NCBI GenBank assembly: GCA_964057225.1 | Contig: OZ059899.1 | Span: 5,208,001 to 5,272,000, forward strand | DNA: 64,000 nucleotides | From: Auanema rhodensis | Taxonomy: Eukaryota; Nematoda; Chromadorea; Rhabditida; Rhabditidae | Direction: 5' to 3' | Part shown: positions 14,001 through 26,100 of the stretch, piece after piece | Layout: each line of letters opens with the position of its first letter | Numbering within the stretch: the stretch's first letter is position 1 | The notes under the pieces: generated by a model | What the model was told of the DNA's origin: nothing | What the model saw: the letters and a program-made list of their open reading frames with translations, nothing else | Databases searched by the model: none | Position numbers and translations under genes: made by a program

Positions 14001-17000
14001 TTACCTCTATTTTATAATTGTTTAAGATTTTACTTAGTTTTTCTATTAATTTTTATTCTTTTTTCATTTTTTTTGATTTTATGAACTCCGCCTTATTATT
14101 ATACCACCAAAGCAGTATAGCTCCTCCCCTTCAGAACTATCTAGCTCTTCTTTCAATTGAATTTAAAACGAAAATCCTTCTTTAGGAATCTCTTATTATC
14201 TACTTAAAACTGAAATAAAAACATTTCTATATATTCGTATTCTACTGAACATTGTGGGCTTTTATTCTCTTATTCTTAGCACTTCCCGAAGCTGTAGGTG
14301 ACCCACCTAAAACAGACTGGACTTAAACCTTGTTCATCTCTATCTCTTACCATCTCGATTGAAAGATGTTTCTGAAAGAAAACACTAAAGTGTTTCGAGA
14401 ATTCGATGAAGATGACGTGGACTCGTATCTAGAAGGAAGCGTTTGGTCCGAAAAGCCAGCGGCTGAAATGTATTGTCGTCATACTCCCGATGAAGTTGTC
14501 ACTGTATTTCCTTGCTCAACTAATCTAAGTCATTATCCAGCAACATCGTGTGAAACTATATTTACGTAAGTTTTTTAAAACTTATTTACGAATGGATAAT
14601 GAATCGATATTTTTTCAAAATTCGAACTATTGGTTTTTTTTGTTTTGTTGCTAACGAATTTTAACAAATTTTACTTTTGTCCTTGAATCTCAACCTTTTT
14701 CATATATATTCATCCATATAATTGCGAGCGTTCTTTTCACTTTTTATAATTGCCAAAAGAAAATGAGTAAAGTCTTTCTTTCAAAATATTAATAATGTAA
14801 TTTTTTAAAATTTGTGATTTAGAAGATTCATTGACCCTACATCGCTAATTCCAAAAATATTTCTGTTAGTCATGCAATAATTTGAAATATGAAAAAAAAA
14901 ATGTATATATTCTATTTTCGTGATTGTGTAATTCTTTAGAATCTTCTAATCCTGTTTCCTACTCTATTTTCAATGATGTTTTCCTTTTATTTGCTTTGAG
15001 AACACATGTACGTACATGCGAATACAATTTTCAGTTCACCTTATATCTTGAAAAAATATTTCACGTAAAATTTTCTTTGAAAGCAAAAAAAGAAAAGCTC
15101 ATATATTATCCGAATATGTATACAAACTTACCAAGTTTAACTGAAAACTTGTTCGACATGTTTTGATGTCTGAATGGCAGGTTTATGTGAATTTTATCTT
15201 TATTTCTTTGTAAGATTGAAAGAGAGGACTTGACATATACTCCAACAATTACCTATCAGATTTGGCTGCCGTAGTTCCGGTTCTTGAAAAATACATTATT
15301 TGTTTTAATTTTGCTAAAGAAATATAACAAAGTCTAAGATAAATCAATAAAAATATATTAAAAAAAAAAGAAAAAATTAATTTTGTATTGATATAATAGA
15401 AATCATAACTTTGATCAGTTTAATATATTATTTGTATAATATACATATATACTCATCAAAATTAATAATATTATATTGTTATATAACTATATATACATAT
15501 TAAGTGTGTCATATATTCAAAAGGAATTTTCAATTTTAAAAACCATAAATTCAATATATATATATATGGTGATATGAAATGTATACATAGTTATATAGTC
15601 AGTTCGTCAATCAGTCATAATGTCAGTCAAGGTGAGAGTTACGAAGCATGACTTCGTCGTAATTGTACTAAAGGATTCTCAAAAAAACGAAGTGACGAAA
15701 TATGTATGCATATTCTCATTGATTGTTGTGATGACTGTATTCGAAATATTCTTTATTCATCCAAAAATAATGAAAATTTTTACGATAGAATCATTGACGT
15801 TTGGAAATGAAAATGTTTTTTTTTCATTTCCATAGTAACTTCAAAGATTTGCCACAGGAACAAGTTACTATTGCATCTTGATTATGTGAGTAAGATGAAT
15901 TTCCATTAATTCAAGTGAAAAGACTAGCATAGGATAGAAGAAAATAGGCTGGAAATCAATTGAAATATTGACATATTGAAATTACCTTGGATACAAAGAG
16001 ATTTATTATAAAAAATTATTTATAATAAATGATATGACATTTGTTTGAAACAATAAAATATAAACGTTTTCTTTTATGTTATACATATTTACATATAATG
16101 TTATACTCATATAAACACATTCATAGACCCATTCGTCTTCTAAAATTGTATTAACAGCCTATATTAGCATAGTAGAACCTATTTATATGGTTATTTTAGC
16201 TATTACCACATCATTATACATCTATTATTCTGATTGATTTAAAACCTTTATACAGCTCTCCAGAAATCTGTCTTAAAAGTTGAGAACTGGGCTGGTCACT
16301 AGCTAGTCTGCCCTTGTCATTCTCCTCGCATTTCCACTTGAGATCAGTTTGAAGAGAACCAATACAAATAACTGTACAACTGTTCTTAGTCTAGGGGCAA
16401 GAGAGTTTATATCATTTCAAAATCTTAATAAGTTTTCAATATTGATTTGAGTTGAATTGCATTTTCTAATTTCACCTCATTTAGGAGCCTAAAATAGTGA
16501 ATGAGAGAAATACGAATATAGAACGGTCTATAACTAATACTTTCTTCAAACTTTTTGAAGAAATGAACACTACGGTTGTACAAAAACCTTCAATATCTAT
16601 TCATTTAAGCATTCGACGACCAGCTTCGAATCATTCTACCCACCACCGTCATCAAGATGAGCCAGTCTACAAAATTCGGGTACATAAACCAACTCAATTG
16701 TAGTTGATTCAAACAATTGTTTACAGCAAAGCAGTTCGGAGCTTGGATCTCCTGGAAACTTGAATAATTCCAAAGTTTGCATATGAATAGCAGATGTATA
16801 CACTCGAATATTTTTCAGAATGTTTCATCAAGACCGGGATCGCCTGGACCTGTTGCAGGAGCTGGAGATATTATCAATACCGAGCATGGCTTTACTATTC
16901 AACTAGATGTTAAACTTTTCAGGCCAGAAGAAATTAAAGTTTGTTCATGTTCTAAAATATATTTTTTAACTTTCAATGTCAGGTTATATTGAATGCTGAT

Positions 17001-17338
17001 CTCCTGAGCATAACCGGAGAACGTATTGAAAAGTGCGGAGATGAGCAAACTCTTAGGCGATCATTTAGCAGACAATACAGGTTAGCTATTTATAAATATG
17101 CCTTTACATATTTTACAAAAATTCAGTATTCCCGAAGATATTCATTTGGATTCCATTAGAAGTCATCTAGCTGATAATGGTATCCTATTCGTCAATGTAT
17201 GTTCAAATATCTCATTTTAAGCATTAACTATATTGTTTCTAGGGTTCACGACGTGGATGGAAGGAAACTAATCTACTATATCATGGCACTAATAATACAA
17301 TTTATGGCCGTGGTGGTTCGGTTATTAGTACAGTTTAA
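11062..17338 (+). CDS. hsp-25: Small heat-shock protein (alpha-crystallin domain), HSP-25-like, long form
   Basis: Supported coding exons at the 3' end: 16484 to about 16679, about 16727-16773, about 16819-16938, about 16983-17081, about 17128-17197 and about 17243-17338. They encode an N-terminal region ending in NVSSRPGSPGPVAGAG and then an alpha-crystallin domain: HGFTIQLDVKLFRPEEIKVI, LLSITGERIEK, RRSFSRQYSIPEDIHLDSIR, SHLADNGILFVNG and GRRGWKE. This is the chaperone fold that holds unfolded protein. The C-terminus is YHGTNNTIYGRGGSVISTV. Exon 11062-11121 (MAYYEKGEHYVQERRYKNGY) ends in phase 0 before GTAAGT and so can splice in frame to 16484, giving an isoform with an intron of more than 5 kb. 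Resemblance to C. elegans HSP-25 rests on the SRPxSPGPV and crystallin-domain blocks. Limits of the 3' exons are well supported; the first exon is inferred. Confidence 0.75.
11171..11242 (-). tRNA. tRNA-Glu (UUC anticodon)
   Basis: On the minus strand the sequence begins TCCCATGTGGTCTAGTGGTT and folds as a canonical 72-nt tRNA. The 7-bp acceptor stem pairs TCCCATG with CATGGGA, followed by discriminator A. The anticodon loop contains TTTTCAC (anticodon TTC) and the T-loop is GGGTTCGATTCCC. The A-box (TGGTCTAGTGG) and B-box (GGTTCGATTCC) are intact, so it should be transcribed by RNA polymerase III. There is no intron. It lies antisense inside the inferred first intron of the hsp-25-like gene. 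Confidence 0.96.
11622..11911 (+). CDS. Two-exon small ORF, separate small protein or alternative 5' exons of the hsp-25-like gene
   Basis: Exon 11622-11731 starts MKIFNLICFKSKETLDEEQW and ends in phase 2 before GTAAGATC. It joins exon 11782-11911 in frame (KYRDDVRSSITNNN, VRYVKIPGERIVDDYRRVDY, then an Asn/Asp-rich end). The frame then either stops at TAG (11909-11911) or is spliced at the strong donor GTATGT that begins at 11911, also phase 2. If it stops, the product is about 80 residues. I do not recognise a family. The splice structure and charged, non-repetitive composition argue for real coding. No phase-compatible acceptor into the crystallin exons is obvious, apart from a poor AAG acceptor near 16731. 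Confidence 0.5.
11912..14365. other. Long intronic/intergenic region with a CRE palindrome
   Basis: No convincing exon is seen. The sequence is AT-rich with scattered short ORFs lacking complexity. A TGACGTCA site is at 13069-13076 (GGTGACGTCATCAG). Confidence 0.4.
14366..14565 (+). CDS. Orphan first exon, possible alternative 5' exon of the hsp-25-like gene
   Basis: The exon starts MFLKENTKVFREFDEDDVDS and continues YLEGSVWSEKPAAEMYCRHT to a phase-2 donor at GTAAGT (14566). The mixed, acidic composition is protein-like and the donor is consensus. I do not recognise a family. Its donor phase equals that of the two-exon ORF at 11622-11911, suggesting both use the same, unidentified downstream acceptor. 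Direct joining to 16484 would hit a stop. Confidence 0.45.
14566..16483. other. AT-rich intron or spacer with a possible mini first exon
   Basis: Very AT-rich (TATATA runs around 15420-15600). A short candidate first exon is ATGTCAGTCAAG at 15620-15631 before a GTGAGAGT donor (phase 0). It would join 16484 in frame and add only MSVK. I see nothing else here. Confidence 0.35.
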
Positions 17339-17939
17339 GGCAATTTCTACATCAAGCACATAAAACTTCGTGTTCAATTAAAAAAACTAATCATATTCAA
17401 AATTTCTATTATGTGATTTAATTTTGTATAATCATTCAACATGCTTTACAAGCTATTCATAAAAAAATGTAATCGGTGAATATATTTCTTTAACTAAAAA
17501 CAAAACAAAAACAGCTTGAATTTACCTACGCAAACAAATATTATTCCATTATTCTACGTTGCTATCATAAACTATCTTTAGTGTCTTAATGCAAAATAAA
17601 CTATTTATAGCCTAATGTAGTTATTTTAATGAAAAAGGACAGAAAGAAATCAGGTTTACCGCGCAGTTACAGATGATTTCATTTTTGCATTATTATCAGT
17701 CCAATACGGTTAACTTCCGATTTTTAAAATATTTTTCAATATAGCAAACAGCCTTTATATCTTCTATTAAATTCATAACTGAAAAAGATCAGCTCTTGTT
17801 GATAGTTGAAAACAAAATTTCATTCAATGCCGTACATGTCATCACCAACATATTATTTAAATATGATGATTATTTAGTCATGATTGTTTAAATAAAAACA
17901 TTCTCAAATTTACGTTTATTTTATTGATTAAAAATGAAA
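17339..17939. other. Convergent intergenic region
   Basis: AT-rich spacer between the hsp-25-like stop and the stop of the minus-strand transthyretin-like gene. No coding exon recognised. Confidence 0.45.
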
Positions 17940-18575
17940 TCACATTTCCGTAAAGCCACAGTAGGGATGTTCTTTCAGTTCTACAGTTACAGGCCAAGTT
18001 GACACATCTTTTGAAACAACATAACATGTTTCAAATGTCTAAATAAATGTAAAATTATATATCAAACTACATTTATCCAACCAAACGTGGAAATAGTAAT
18101 CGTCTCATCATTTCTATCCCAAAGGTTAATCCATAATTACTCAAACTAAGTTCCTTCTAAACAAAAATGTTAAAAGAGAAATTATGTTTCAACCTACAGG
18201 ACATCCTGTAATGATTCTCAGATACATACTAACATCTCGGCAATCATCAAAGGATAGAAATGCTTTAAGAGATATAGGTGAAGAGGTGTTTGTAATATAT
18301 CCTGTAGATGAATCCATAGTTTCATCGAAAACTATATAAAAAATATAAAAAATAAAGACAGAGGATAAATTACCGAAGTCAGTATCCATCAAATCTATGA
18401 TATATGGACCAACATAAGGCTCTCCCCCACATTGCAAATGAACCTAATATAAAGATAATTAATTCTAACACATGAGTTAGTTATATTATACCCCTAAAAC
18501 ACCATAGTCACAATGATTAAAAGAAAGTGACATCACATAGAGGGGGAGAATCAAAAATAAGACACCAAGTTTCAT
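17940..18575 (-). CDS. Transthyretin-like family secreted protein
   Basis: This resembles the nematode-expanded transthyretin-like (TTR) family: small secreted beta-sandwich proteins. Exon 1 begins MKLGVLFLILPLYVMSLSFN, a clear signal peptide. The next exons give GVHLQCGGEPYVGPYIIDLM and D-T-D (family pattern G-x-L-x-C-x-x-x-P), then DETMDSSTGYI, a middle segment ending MYLRIITGCP, an exon at about 18090-18150, and the last exon TFETCYVVSKDVSTWPVTVE with Cys near the end (HPYCGFTEM). Cysteine spacing and the hydrophobic beta-strand pattern fit TTR-like domains, but the match is distant. The junction after TGCP requires donor GTAGGT; other choices stop early. No trans-splice acceptor lies just upstream of the ATG, so an operon with aco-2 (213 bases upstream) is not supported. 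Confidence 0.6.
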
Positions 18576-18787
18576 GGCAGAGGCACAAATAGTGTTAAAT
18601 GTTTTCAAATTTCAAAGCAAAATCATCGAATAATAATAAAATCTTTATATAAACACTGGTTTCTAACAATTCTACGAAACAATCTATGTATGCAATTAAA
18701 GAAATACACCGTGCACGCATGAGTAAAATTTATATAACAATCTTATCAACTAGAAAAAACTTAAGTGTCAAAATATTTAATGAGAAT

Positions 18788-21730
18788 CTACTTGCTTAAG
18801 GCAAAGACTTCCTTCATTCTATTAAGAGCAGATCCAGCCTTGAACCACTCAATCTGGAGATCATTGAAGGTATGATTGAGCCAGATGTCGACCTTAGATC
18901 CGTCCTTCTTGGTCAAAACAGCCTTAACCTGCTTGCCTGGAGCGAAGTCCTTCAATCCAACGATCGACAGACGGTCAGATGGATCAATCTTGTCGTAGTC
19001 GGCTGGGTTAGCGAAAGTAAGTGGGAGCATACCCTGTTTCTTAAGATTTGTCTCTGCAATTACAAATTATGAGAAATAGAAAACCTTTTGAATACTGACC
19101 ATGAATACGGGCAAAAGACTTGGTAATGATGGCACGTCCACCAAGATGACGGGGCTCAAGAGCGGCATGTTCACGAGAAGATCCCTCTCCGTAGTTTTCA
19201 TCACCAATGGCAACCCAGTTTTGTCCTGCAGCCTTGTACTTCCGGGCGGTCTCGGGAACAGCTCCGAATGATCCATCAAGCTGGTTCTTGACCTATAAAA
19301 TCTTAACACTAACAAAAAAACTGAAAACAAATCTGCCTACCTTGTTCATTTCACCATTCTCAGAATTTACAGCTGTCAAGAAAAGATTGTTGGAAATATT
19401 GTCTAAATGTCCACGATATTTAAGCCATGGTCCGGCGGCTGAAATGTGGTCTGTAGTACACTTTCCTTTAACCTGCAAATATAGACATTACTGATAACAG
19501 AAGTACAATAAAATCAAACCTTGATAAGAATGACCATATCCTCAAGGTCCTTTCCGTCCCACTTGTTGAATGGGGAAAGGAGCTGAAGACGCTCAGAGCT
19601 GGGGCTGACATCAACTTGTCCGCTTCCTGAAGGAGGCTGGAAAGTGTCTTCTCCGGCATCATATCCCTTCTGAGGCAAATCATCTCCGCTTGGTGGAGAT
19701 AACTTGAACTTGGATCCGTCAGCGGCGGTAATATTGTCGGTGAGAGGATTGAAGTCAAGGCGTCCAGAGATAGCCATGGCAGTGACGATATCAGGAGAAG
19801 CAACAAATCCGTGAGTAGCTGGATTAGCGTCATTTCTTCCAGTGAAGTTACGGTTGTAAGAAGTTACGATGGTATTCTTTTCTCCTTTCTTTACATCCTG
19901 GCGATCCCACTGTCCTTAACACGGAATTTGATCATAAAACCGTTAATTACGAGCTCATACCGATACAGGGTCCGCAAGCATTAGCAAGTACCATACCACC
20001 AAAATCAGAGAAAATTTTTGAGATACCATCTCTCTCAATAGTGGCACGAACTTGTTCTGATCCAGGGGTAATAGTGAAAAGAGTCTTAGCTTTAATTCCT
20101 TTGTCCAAAGCCTGAATATAATTAGTATTTGTCATTAGAAAGGAAAAAATACCTGCTTGGCGATAGAAGCAGCACGAGTCATATCTTCGTAAGAAGAGTT
20201 GGTACAGGATCCAATAAGAGAAACTTTGATGTCAAGGGGCCATCCATTCTTCTTGGCATTTTCTCCAAGCTTGTCGATTGGAGAGGCAAGATCGGGAGTG
20301 AAGGGTCCGTTAACATGAGGAACAAGAGTGTCCAAATTGATTTCGATTATCTGATCGTAGCTACATCCCTGGTCAGCAGTGAGAAGATCTTTATATTTGT
20401 GAGCTTCATCGGCAATATCAGAACGTCCTGTAGCCTAAAGCAATTAGAGTGATAAACAAGCATCGATATTGATAACAACATACTATAAGGTATTTACGCA
20501 TGCTATCATTGAATGGGAAAACAGAAGTTGTGGCTCCAATTTCGGCTCCCATGTTACAGATGGTTCCCATACCAGTAGCGGAAAGGGAATCAACTCCGGG
20601 TCCAAAGTATTCAACAATAGCTCCGGTTCCTCCTTTAACGGTGAGAATATCAGCAACCTACAAAACGAAATACGCAAAATTAATTGGATAATGGCTACCT
20701 TTAAGATAACATCCTTAGCAGAAGTCCATCCATTAAGTTTTCCAGTTAGCTTAATTCCAATAACCTTGGGGCATTTGAGCTCCCATGGAATATCAGCCAT
20801 AACATCAACAGCATCAGCTCCTCCAACACCAATGCAAAGTCCTCCAAGACCACCTAAAATTTTGAAATAAGGTAATTAACTATTACCAATTCTAACCTCC
20901 GTTAGGAGTATGAGAATCAGTTCCGATAAGCAAAAGTCCTGGGAAAGCATAATTCTCAAGAATAATCTGATGAATAATTCCAGATCCCGGCTTCCAGAAT
21001 CCAACACCATATTTGCTTCCAGCAGAGGAAAGGAAGTTGTAAACTTCCTTATTCAAATCCTTAGCTCTCTTGAGATCAGCAGACCCACCCTTTTGGGCTT
21101 CGATCAAGTGATCGCAATGAATGGTGGATGGTACAGCAACCTAATTGAAACCTTCATTTTTTATCTTGTTTCCACAATTCTGGTACCTGTGGAAGACCAG
21201 AAGAGATGAATTGAAGCATAGCCATCTGAGCGGTGGCATCTTGCATAGCAACTCGATCTGGTCTAAGTCGTAGATATGAGACTCCTCTCTCGATTTCTTG
21301 TGAAGAAGGTTGATCCAAGTGAGCATAGAGAATCTTCTCAGAAAGGGTCAAAGGACGCTTCAAACTAAAAGATTGCAAATACTTCCCGGATACAAAAAAA
21401 AAACGAGATAAGGGCAGTACTTAGGACTTTAATCAGAAAAATCATTGCAGCACGTGATATCACATGCATGGGATACTTCGAACAGAAAGCATTAATAAAA
21501 TCACGTGAACAACAAAGAACACTCACCGGTCGCGAACAACCTTGAGATTGTTGTGAAGCTTCTCATAAGGAAGAGGATTCTTCTCAAATTTGGACATAGG
21601 AATATTAGCCTAATTTGTAAGTGTTCATAAGATTAAATACCGAATCGAAGCATACCTGGAGCACATAAGAAGTGTGAAGAGCTCTATATTGAGCCGCGCC
21701 AGCAAAGCGGCTGAGCCGAAGGGCGTACAT
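18788..21730 (-). CDS. aco-2: Mitochondrial aconitate hydratase (aconitase 2)
   Basis: A [4Fe-4S] enzyme that isomerises citrate to isocitrate in the mitochondrial TCA cycle. The N-terminal exon [20 protein letters not shown] is an Arg-rich presequence. Conserved blocks follow in order: [20 protein letters not shown] (about 21200-21260), [40 protein letters not shown], the cluster-ligand motif [11 protein letters not shown] (about 20180-20210), [15 protein letters not shown] with the other two ligand cysteines, [35 protein letters not shown] and [20 protein letters not shown], ending KEVFALSK. Length is about 780 residues, full size. A TTTTTAG acceptor four bases before the ATG (21731-21740) suggests trans-splicing or a 5' UTR intron. 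Divergent from the eEF1B gene. Confidence 0.98.
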
Positions 21731-22382
21731 CCCTCTAAAAATAATACAAGAATAAAAATTCAAGAAAAATATGAAAGAAGAAAAGAAAATACACCATAGG
21801 ATCAAACTCGAATAAGCCAAATAAAAGAGGAGAGAACACAACCTGCTCAGCCGGGAACTAGTAAGGGGTGTATTGATAATACTATGAAAGGGAAATGATG
21901 AGTTTATCACATTACAAAGGAAAACATAACAAAAACGAGATTGTTGATAAGAGAAGAGAAAATGTCCACAGCTCCATCTGTATCGAATGAAAACTAAATG
22001 AAAAACACAAAAGTTGGAGGTATATAGGATTGGATATGATTGGTCAGCATAAGAAGAACTTTTATAGATAAACAAGCTAGTTACGAAATCATTAATCACG
22101 TAAAATGTCTTCAATTTCATGGTTATTTAGATAATTGATAACGCATAAGAAAACTGCAGCAAAACCAGCCCGCCCGTGCCATGGTTCTTTGATTTAACAA
22201 ATGTTCCGAATGCGCTAGCACTTCAGACGCGCCAATCCCATGCCTAGCCGCGAATTTAAACATACAATCAAGGGCTCTATTGAAAACGTCCCACATGGAA
22301 AAGATATACCGTAATTTTAAAAATGAATTGTTGGAATTTTCATGATAGAATAAGCAGTTTTCCGCTCCTTGCTTGAACGAAA
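21731..22382. promoter_or_regulatory. Shared divergent promoter region of aco-2 and eEF1B
   Basis: 650 bases between two divergent starts. The left part holds short intron/5' UTR-like sequence of aco-2. A GC-richer patch at about 22155-22260 (for example CAGCCCGCCCGTGCC and CAGACGCGCC) is the best core-promoter candidate. Confidence 0.45.
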
Positions 22383-23079
22383 ATGGCTGATCTTGCTAAC
22401 CTCAACAAAACTCTTGCTGCTCAAGCTTACGTCGAGGGGTTCGTTTGTTTAATATTTTGTATAATTAATATTGGTTGTCGTGGTACAGATTTGTCCCATC
22501 CGGCGCTGACGTTAAGGAATTCGACAAGATCTCATCTGCCCCAGATGCCAAGAAATTCCCACATGTTGCTCGTTGGTTCAAGCATATCTCTAGCTTCGAC
22601 AAGAAGGAGCGCAACGACTGGGCTTCCGCTGGAGGATCTGCTGAAGCTGACGATGACATCGATCTTTTCGGATCTGACGATGAGGAAGATCTTGAGAAGC
22701 AAAAGATCGTCGCTGAGCGCCTGAAGGCCTACAACGAGAAGAAGGCTGCTAAGGTTAGAAGGTTTTTGGAATATTTATAATGTATTATATTTTACAGCCT
22801 GGACCAATCGCCAAGTCATCCGTCATCCTTGATGTCAAGCCATGGGATGATGAGACCGATCTTGTCAAAATGGAGGAATGTGTTCGTTCCATCGAAATGG
22901 ACGGTCTCGTATGGGGAGGTGGAAAGCTCATCCCAATCGGATATGGAATTCAGAAATTCCAAATTATCTGCGTTATCGAGGATCTTAAGGTTTCCGTTGA
23001 TGATCTTATTGAGAGAATCACCGGAGATTTCGAAGACTACGTCCAATCCGTTGATATCGTTGCCTTCAACAAGATTTAA
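22383..23079 (+). CDS. eef-1B.1: Translation elongation factor eEF1B (beta/alpha-type GEF subunit)
   Basis: This is the guanine-nucleotide exchange subunit of the eEF1 complex, recycling eEF1A-GTP. Three exons: 22383-22438 ([19 protein letters not shown]), 22490 to about 22753, and about 22798-23079. The first half is the GST-C-like N-terminal segment ([14 protein letters not shown]). An acidic spacer follows ([20 protein letters not shown]), then the GEF domain: [53 protein letters not shown] and the C-terminal [14 protein letters not shown], which inserts into eEF1A. Length is about 200 residues, typical. Codon use is biased toward C/G-ending codons compared with its neighbours, as expected for a very highly expressed gene. 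A polyadenylation-like AATAAA lies at 23104. Confidence 0.97.
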
Positions 23080-23175
23080 GTCACCATTGTCTTGTTATAG
23101 GAAAATAAACAGTTATCTTATTATATTTATTAAGTGTATTCAACAATCACAAATACGATGGCTTTTTCGATATGA

Positions 23176-26100
23176 TTATACAATGAGATCAGCGTCTTCT
23201 GCGTCGGAATCCAAAAGTTTTTCCCTGTATATATGATAATTAATGGTACTAAAAAATACTTTGTATTACTTTCCCGTCTTTTTTCCCATTCCACTAATGA
23301 TACTAGCTGTTGAACCCATGAGAGAGCTGACTTGACTAGATATTAAAGAACCAAAGGACTTAGCTCTGAAATTTCCGCCATCTTCCAATCCACGGTGTAC
23401 ATTAACATTAAGCTTAAATTGTGTAATATTATAAGTAAGGCTATATATCATCGTACATTTAGAGTTCCATTTTCTAACTGCTTGAGATATTGCTTGAACT
23501 TTGATGTGTGAAGTGAACCAATTGTAGGCTTTCTAAATTTTGTTTAGCTTTCACTAGACATCAACACCACATACTTGAACGTATTCAGCATAAGAGAAGA
23601 TGTTACAACCGACACACTACTCATAGCCATGGCCAACGCAGCCATCCAAGGTTGTAGTGTTACCCCGAAAGGTCTAGTAAGACCTAGAAAACTTGATAAA
23701 TTACGTTTTAACTGTTATGCACACCCGCAGCAATAGGTATTCCAACAGCATTATAGAAAATAGCAAATGCGAAGTTCCACCGAATACGGTTGGTTGTCAA
23801 ACGAGATAGTTTGATAGCTCCAACGACATCAACTAAATCATTCTGAAATTCAAACTTTGTTTTTTTGCTTAACTATAGATGGAACAATACCCGAACAAGA
23901 ACAATTCCTGCACTTTCAATAGCAACATCACTTCCAGCAGCGATAGCAATACCTACATCAGCTGAAGCTAAAGCAGGACTGTCATTAACCCCATCACCAA
24001 CCATTGCAACTTTCTTATTATTGGCCTAAAAGGAATAATTCTTCACACATCTATATAACACACAACCTGTAGTTGTTGAATTTTTGCTTGCTTCTGATTT
24101 GGTAAAACTTCGGCAAAAACATGCTCGATTCCAACTTGTTTTGCAGTACATTCAGCAGTTCTAGCATTATCCCCAGTTAAAAGAACCACATTCATACCCA
24201 TTTCTCTTAAAGCATAAACTGCTAGAGGAGCTTCGTTCTTTATTTTGTCTGCGATAGAAACGATGGCAACTACTTGCTCTGAAAAAAAAAGGGAAATAAT
24301 GGCTATTCTGCTAATATTGTACTGTTGATAGCGCAAAGAATTGAAATATGTCCGTTTTGTTGTTCTTGGTTCAAAATTTCCAATATTGTTTCATCGATGA
24401 CTATCGAATGACGGCCCATCATCCTGGTACTTCCAATAACAACATCAAAAGTGTCGACGTTTCTGGTATCCAATTCTTAAGACAATATTTCTGTTTATAT
24501 TGACGATGGGATTACACATACTCTCTGAGCAGGAGATTTGATGATAAATGGCCTCACTATCGGGAATAGTGAATTTCTTTCCCTCAGATACTTCCTGAAC
24601 AACCCAAATGTTTAAACGAATCAAGTTTGTAACATACAGGAATATCTTTCTTTGACATAAATGCCAAACTTTTCTTAACTCCTTCCACTTTACAAGATAC
24701 TCCGAATCCAGCCGAAACATGGAATCTGGAGACAACTGCCCAAGTGGGGTCATTAAAAATCTGAAAGATATAAAAGGCTGAAAATAGCATTTTCAATCCT
24801 GCCTACCTGTTTAACAAATGTGCTGATAGATGCACCAATGGGATGCTCAGATTTTGACTCAGTGGATCCAATAATTAAAGCAAGAGTACGGAACGGAGCG
24901 GTTTTTGGAGAAATAAAGGAATGGAAAGAAACTACTCGAGGTTTTCCCTCGGTAATTGTTCCCGTTTTATCGAAAACTACGGTGCTAACCTTAAGCAAGT
25001 CAATGAATACGCAGAATGTAAAATTACTGACCTTGTGAACTTTTTCCAACGGTTCTCCTCCTTTAATCAAAATTCCATTTTTAGCCCCAACTCCAGTACC
25101 TACCATAACGGCTGTTGGAGTAGCTAAGCCCAAACTACATGGGCAAGCAATGGCCAAAACAGTGATGGCAGTTTCGAATGCAACCTTCATTACACTTTCA
25201 AATTTCAGTAATCCAGTCTTAAAGAATAACACTAAATATGGTTGTGCTGGTAGAGTTTTAAAACCTCTCCAGAGTCAATGAAAAGGTAGCCTATAGCCAC
25301 CCAACCACAAAACGAAAGAAAGGAAACTAAAATTACGAATGGAACAAAGAAACCAGCAATTTTATCCGCTAATTCTTGAATCGGTGCCTGAAATTGTACA
25401 GTAGATATGTGCCTTTGTGTTTAATTTTAACCTTATTCGTTTGAGCTTCTTCAACTAAACGAACAATTTGAGATAATGTTGAATCTTGCCCAATATGAGT
25501 TGCTTTGATTATCAGAACGCCTTTCTGATTCACAGAGCCTCCAATAACAGCGGATCCTAAAACCAAATATGATTATAATCAAGCAAAATAAAGTGAAAAA
25601 CTAACCAACTTTCTTTACAACAGGCATAGATTCACCAGTAATGAACGACTCATCAGCAGAACTTACTCCATCTACCACAATACCATCTACAGGAACCTTT
25701 GCCCCAGGAAGAACTTTGATTAAATCATCACGTTGAACCTTTAAGACATTATTGCTCTAAAGTTCTTTTAACAATTATATTACCAGTTCAATGTTGATTC
25801 CTTTCTCAGAGGTGATATAACCCTCTTCATTACGAGTTACTAAAGTAGCCTCGCGAGCTTGCAAAGACATTAAATGACTCAATGCTTCTGAAGTTTTACC
25901 CTAAACTTGATGCTTATGATTTTCCCCAATTTTCACTGAATACCTTAGCTTTATGTTCCATCATTCTTCCTAATGCAATAAATACGATTAACATGGGAGG
26001 CACATCGAAGAATGTCATAGGACTAGAGGGCCATCTGAATCGGCACTTGTAACTGTTATAATTAGCTCTAAGGAATACTAACCTGAGAATTAGTGCTACA

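Noticed and set aside
19207-21209. Several plus-strand ORFs of 60-130 codons
   Set aside because: Antisense shadows of aconitase exons, which are unambiguous on the minus strand.
21605-22120. 171-codon minus-strand ORF
   Set aside because: It reads through the aco-2 first exon and its flanking 5' intron; only the MYALRLSRF... part matches a protein.
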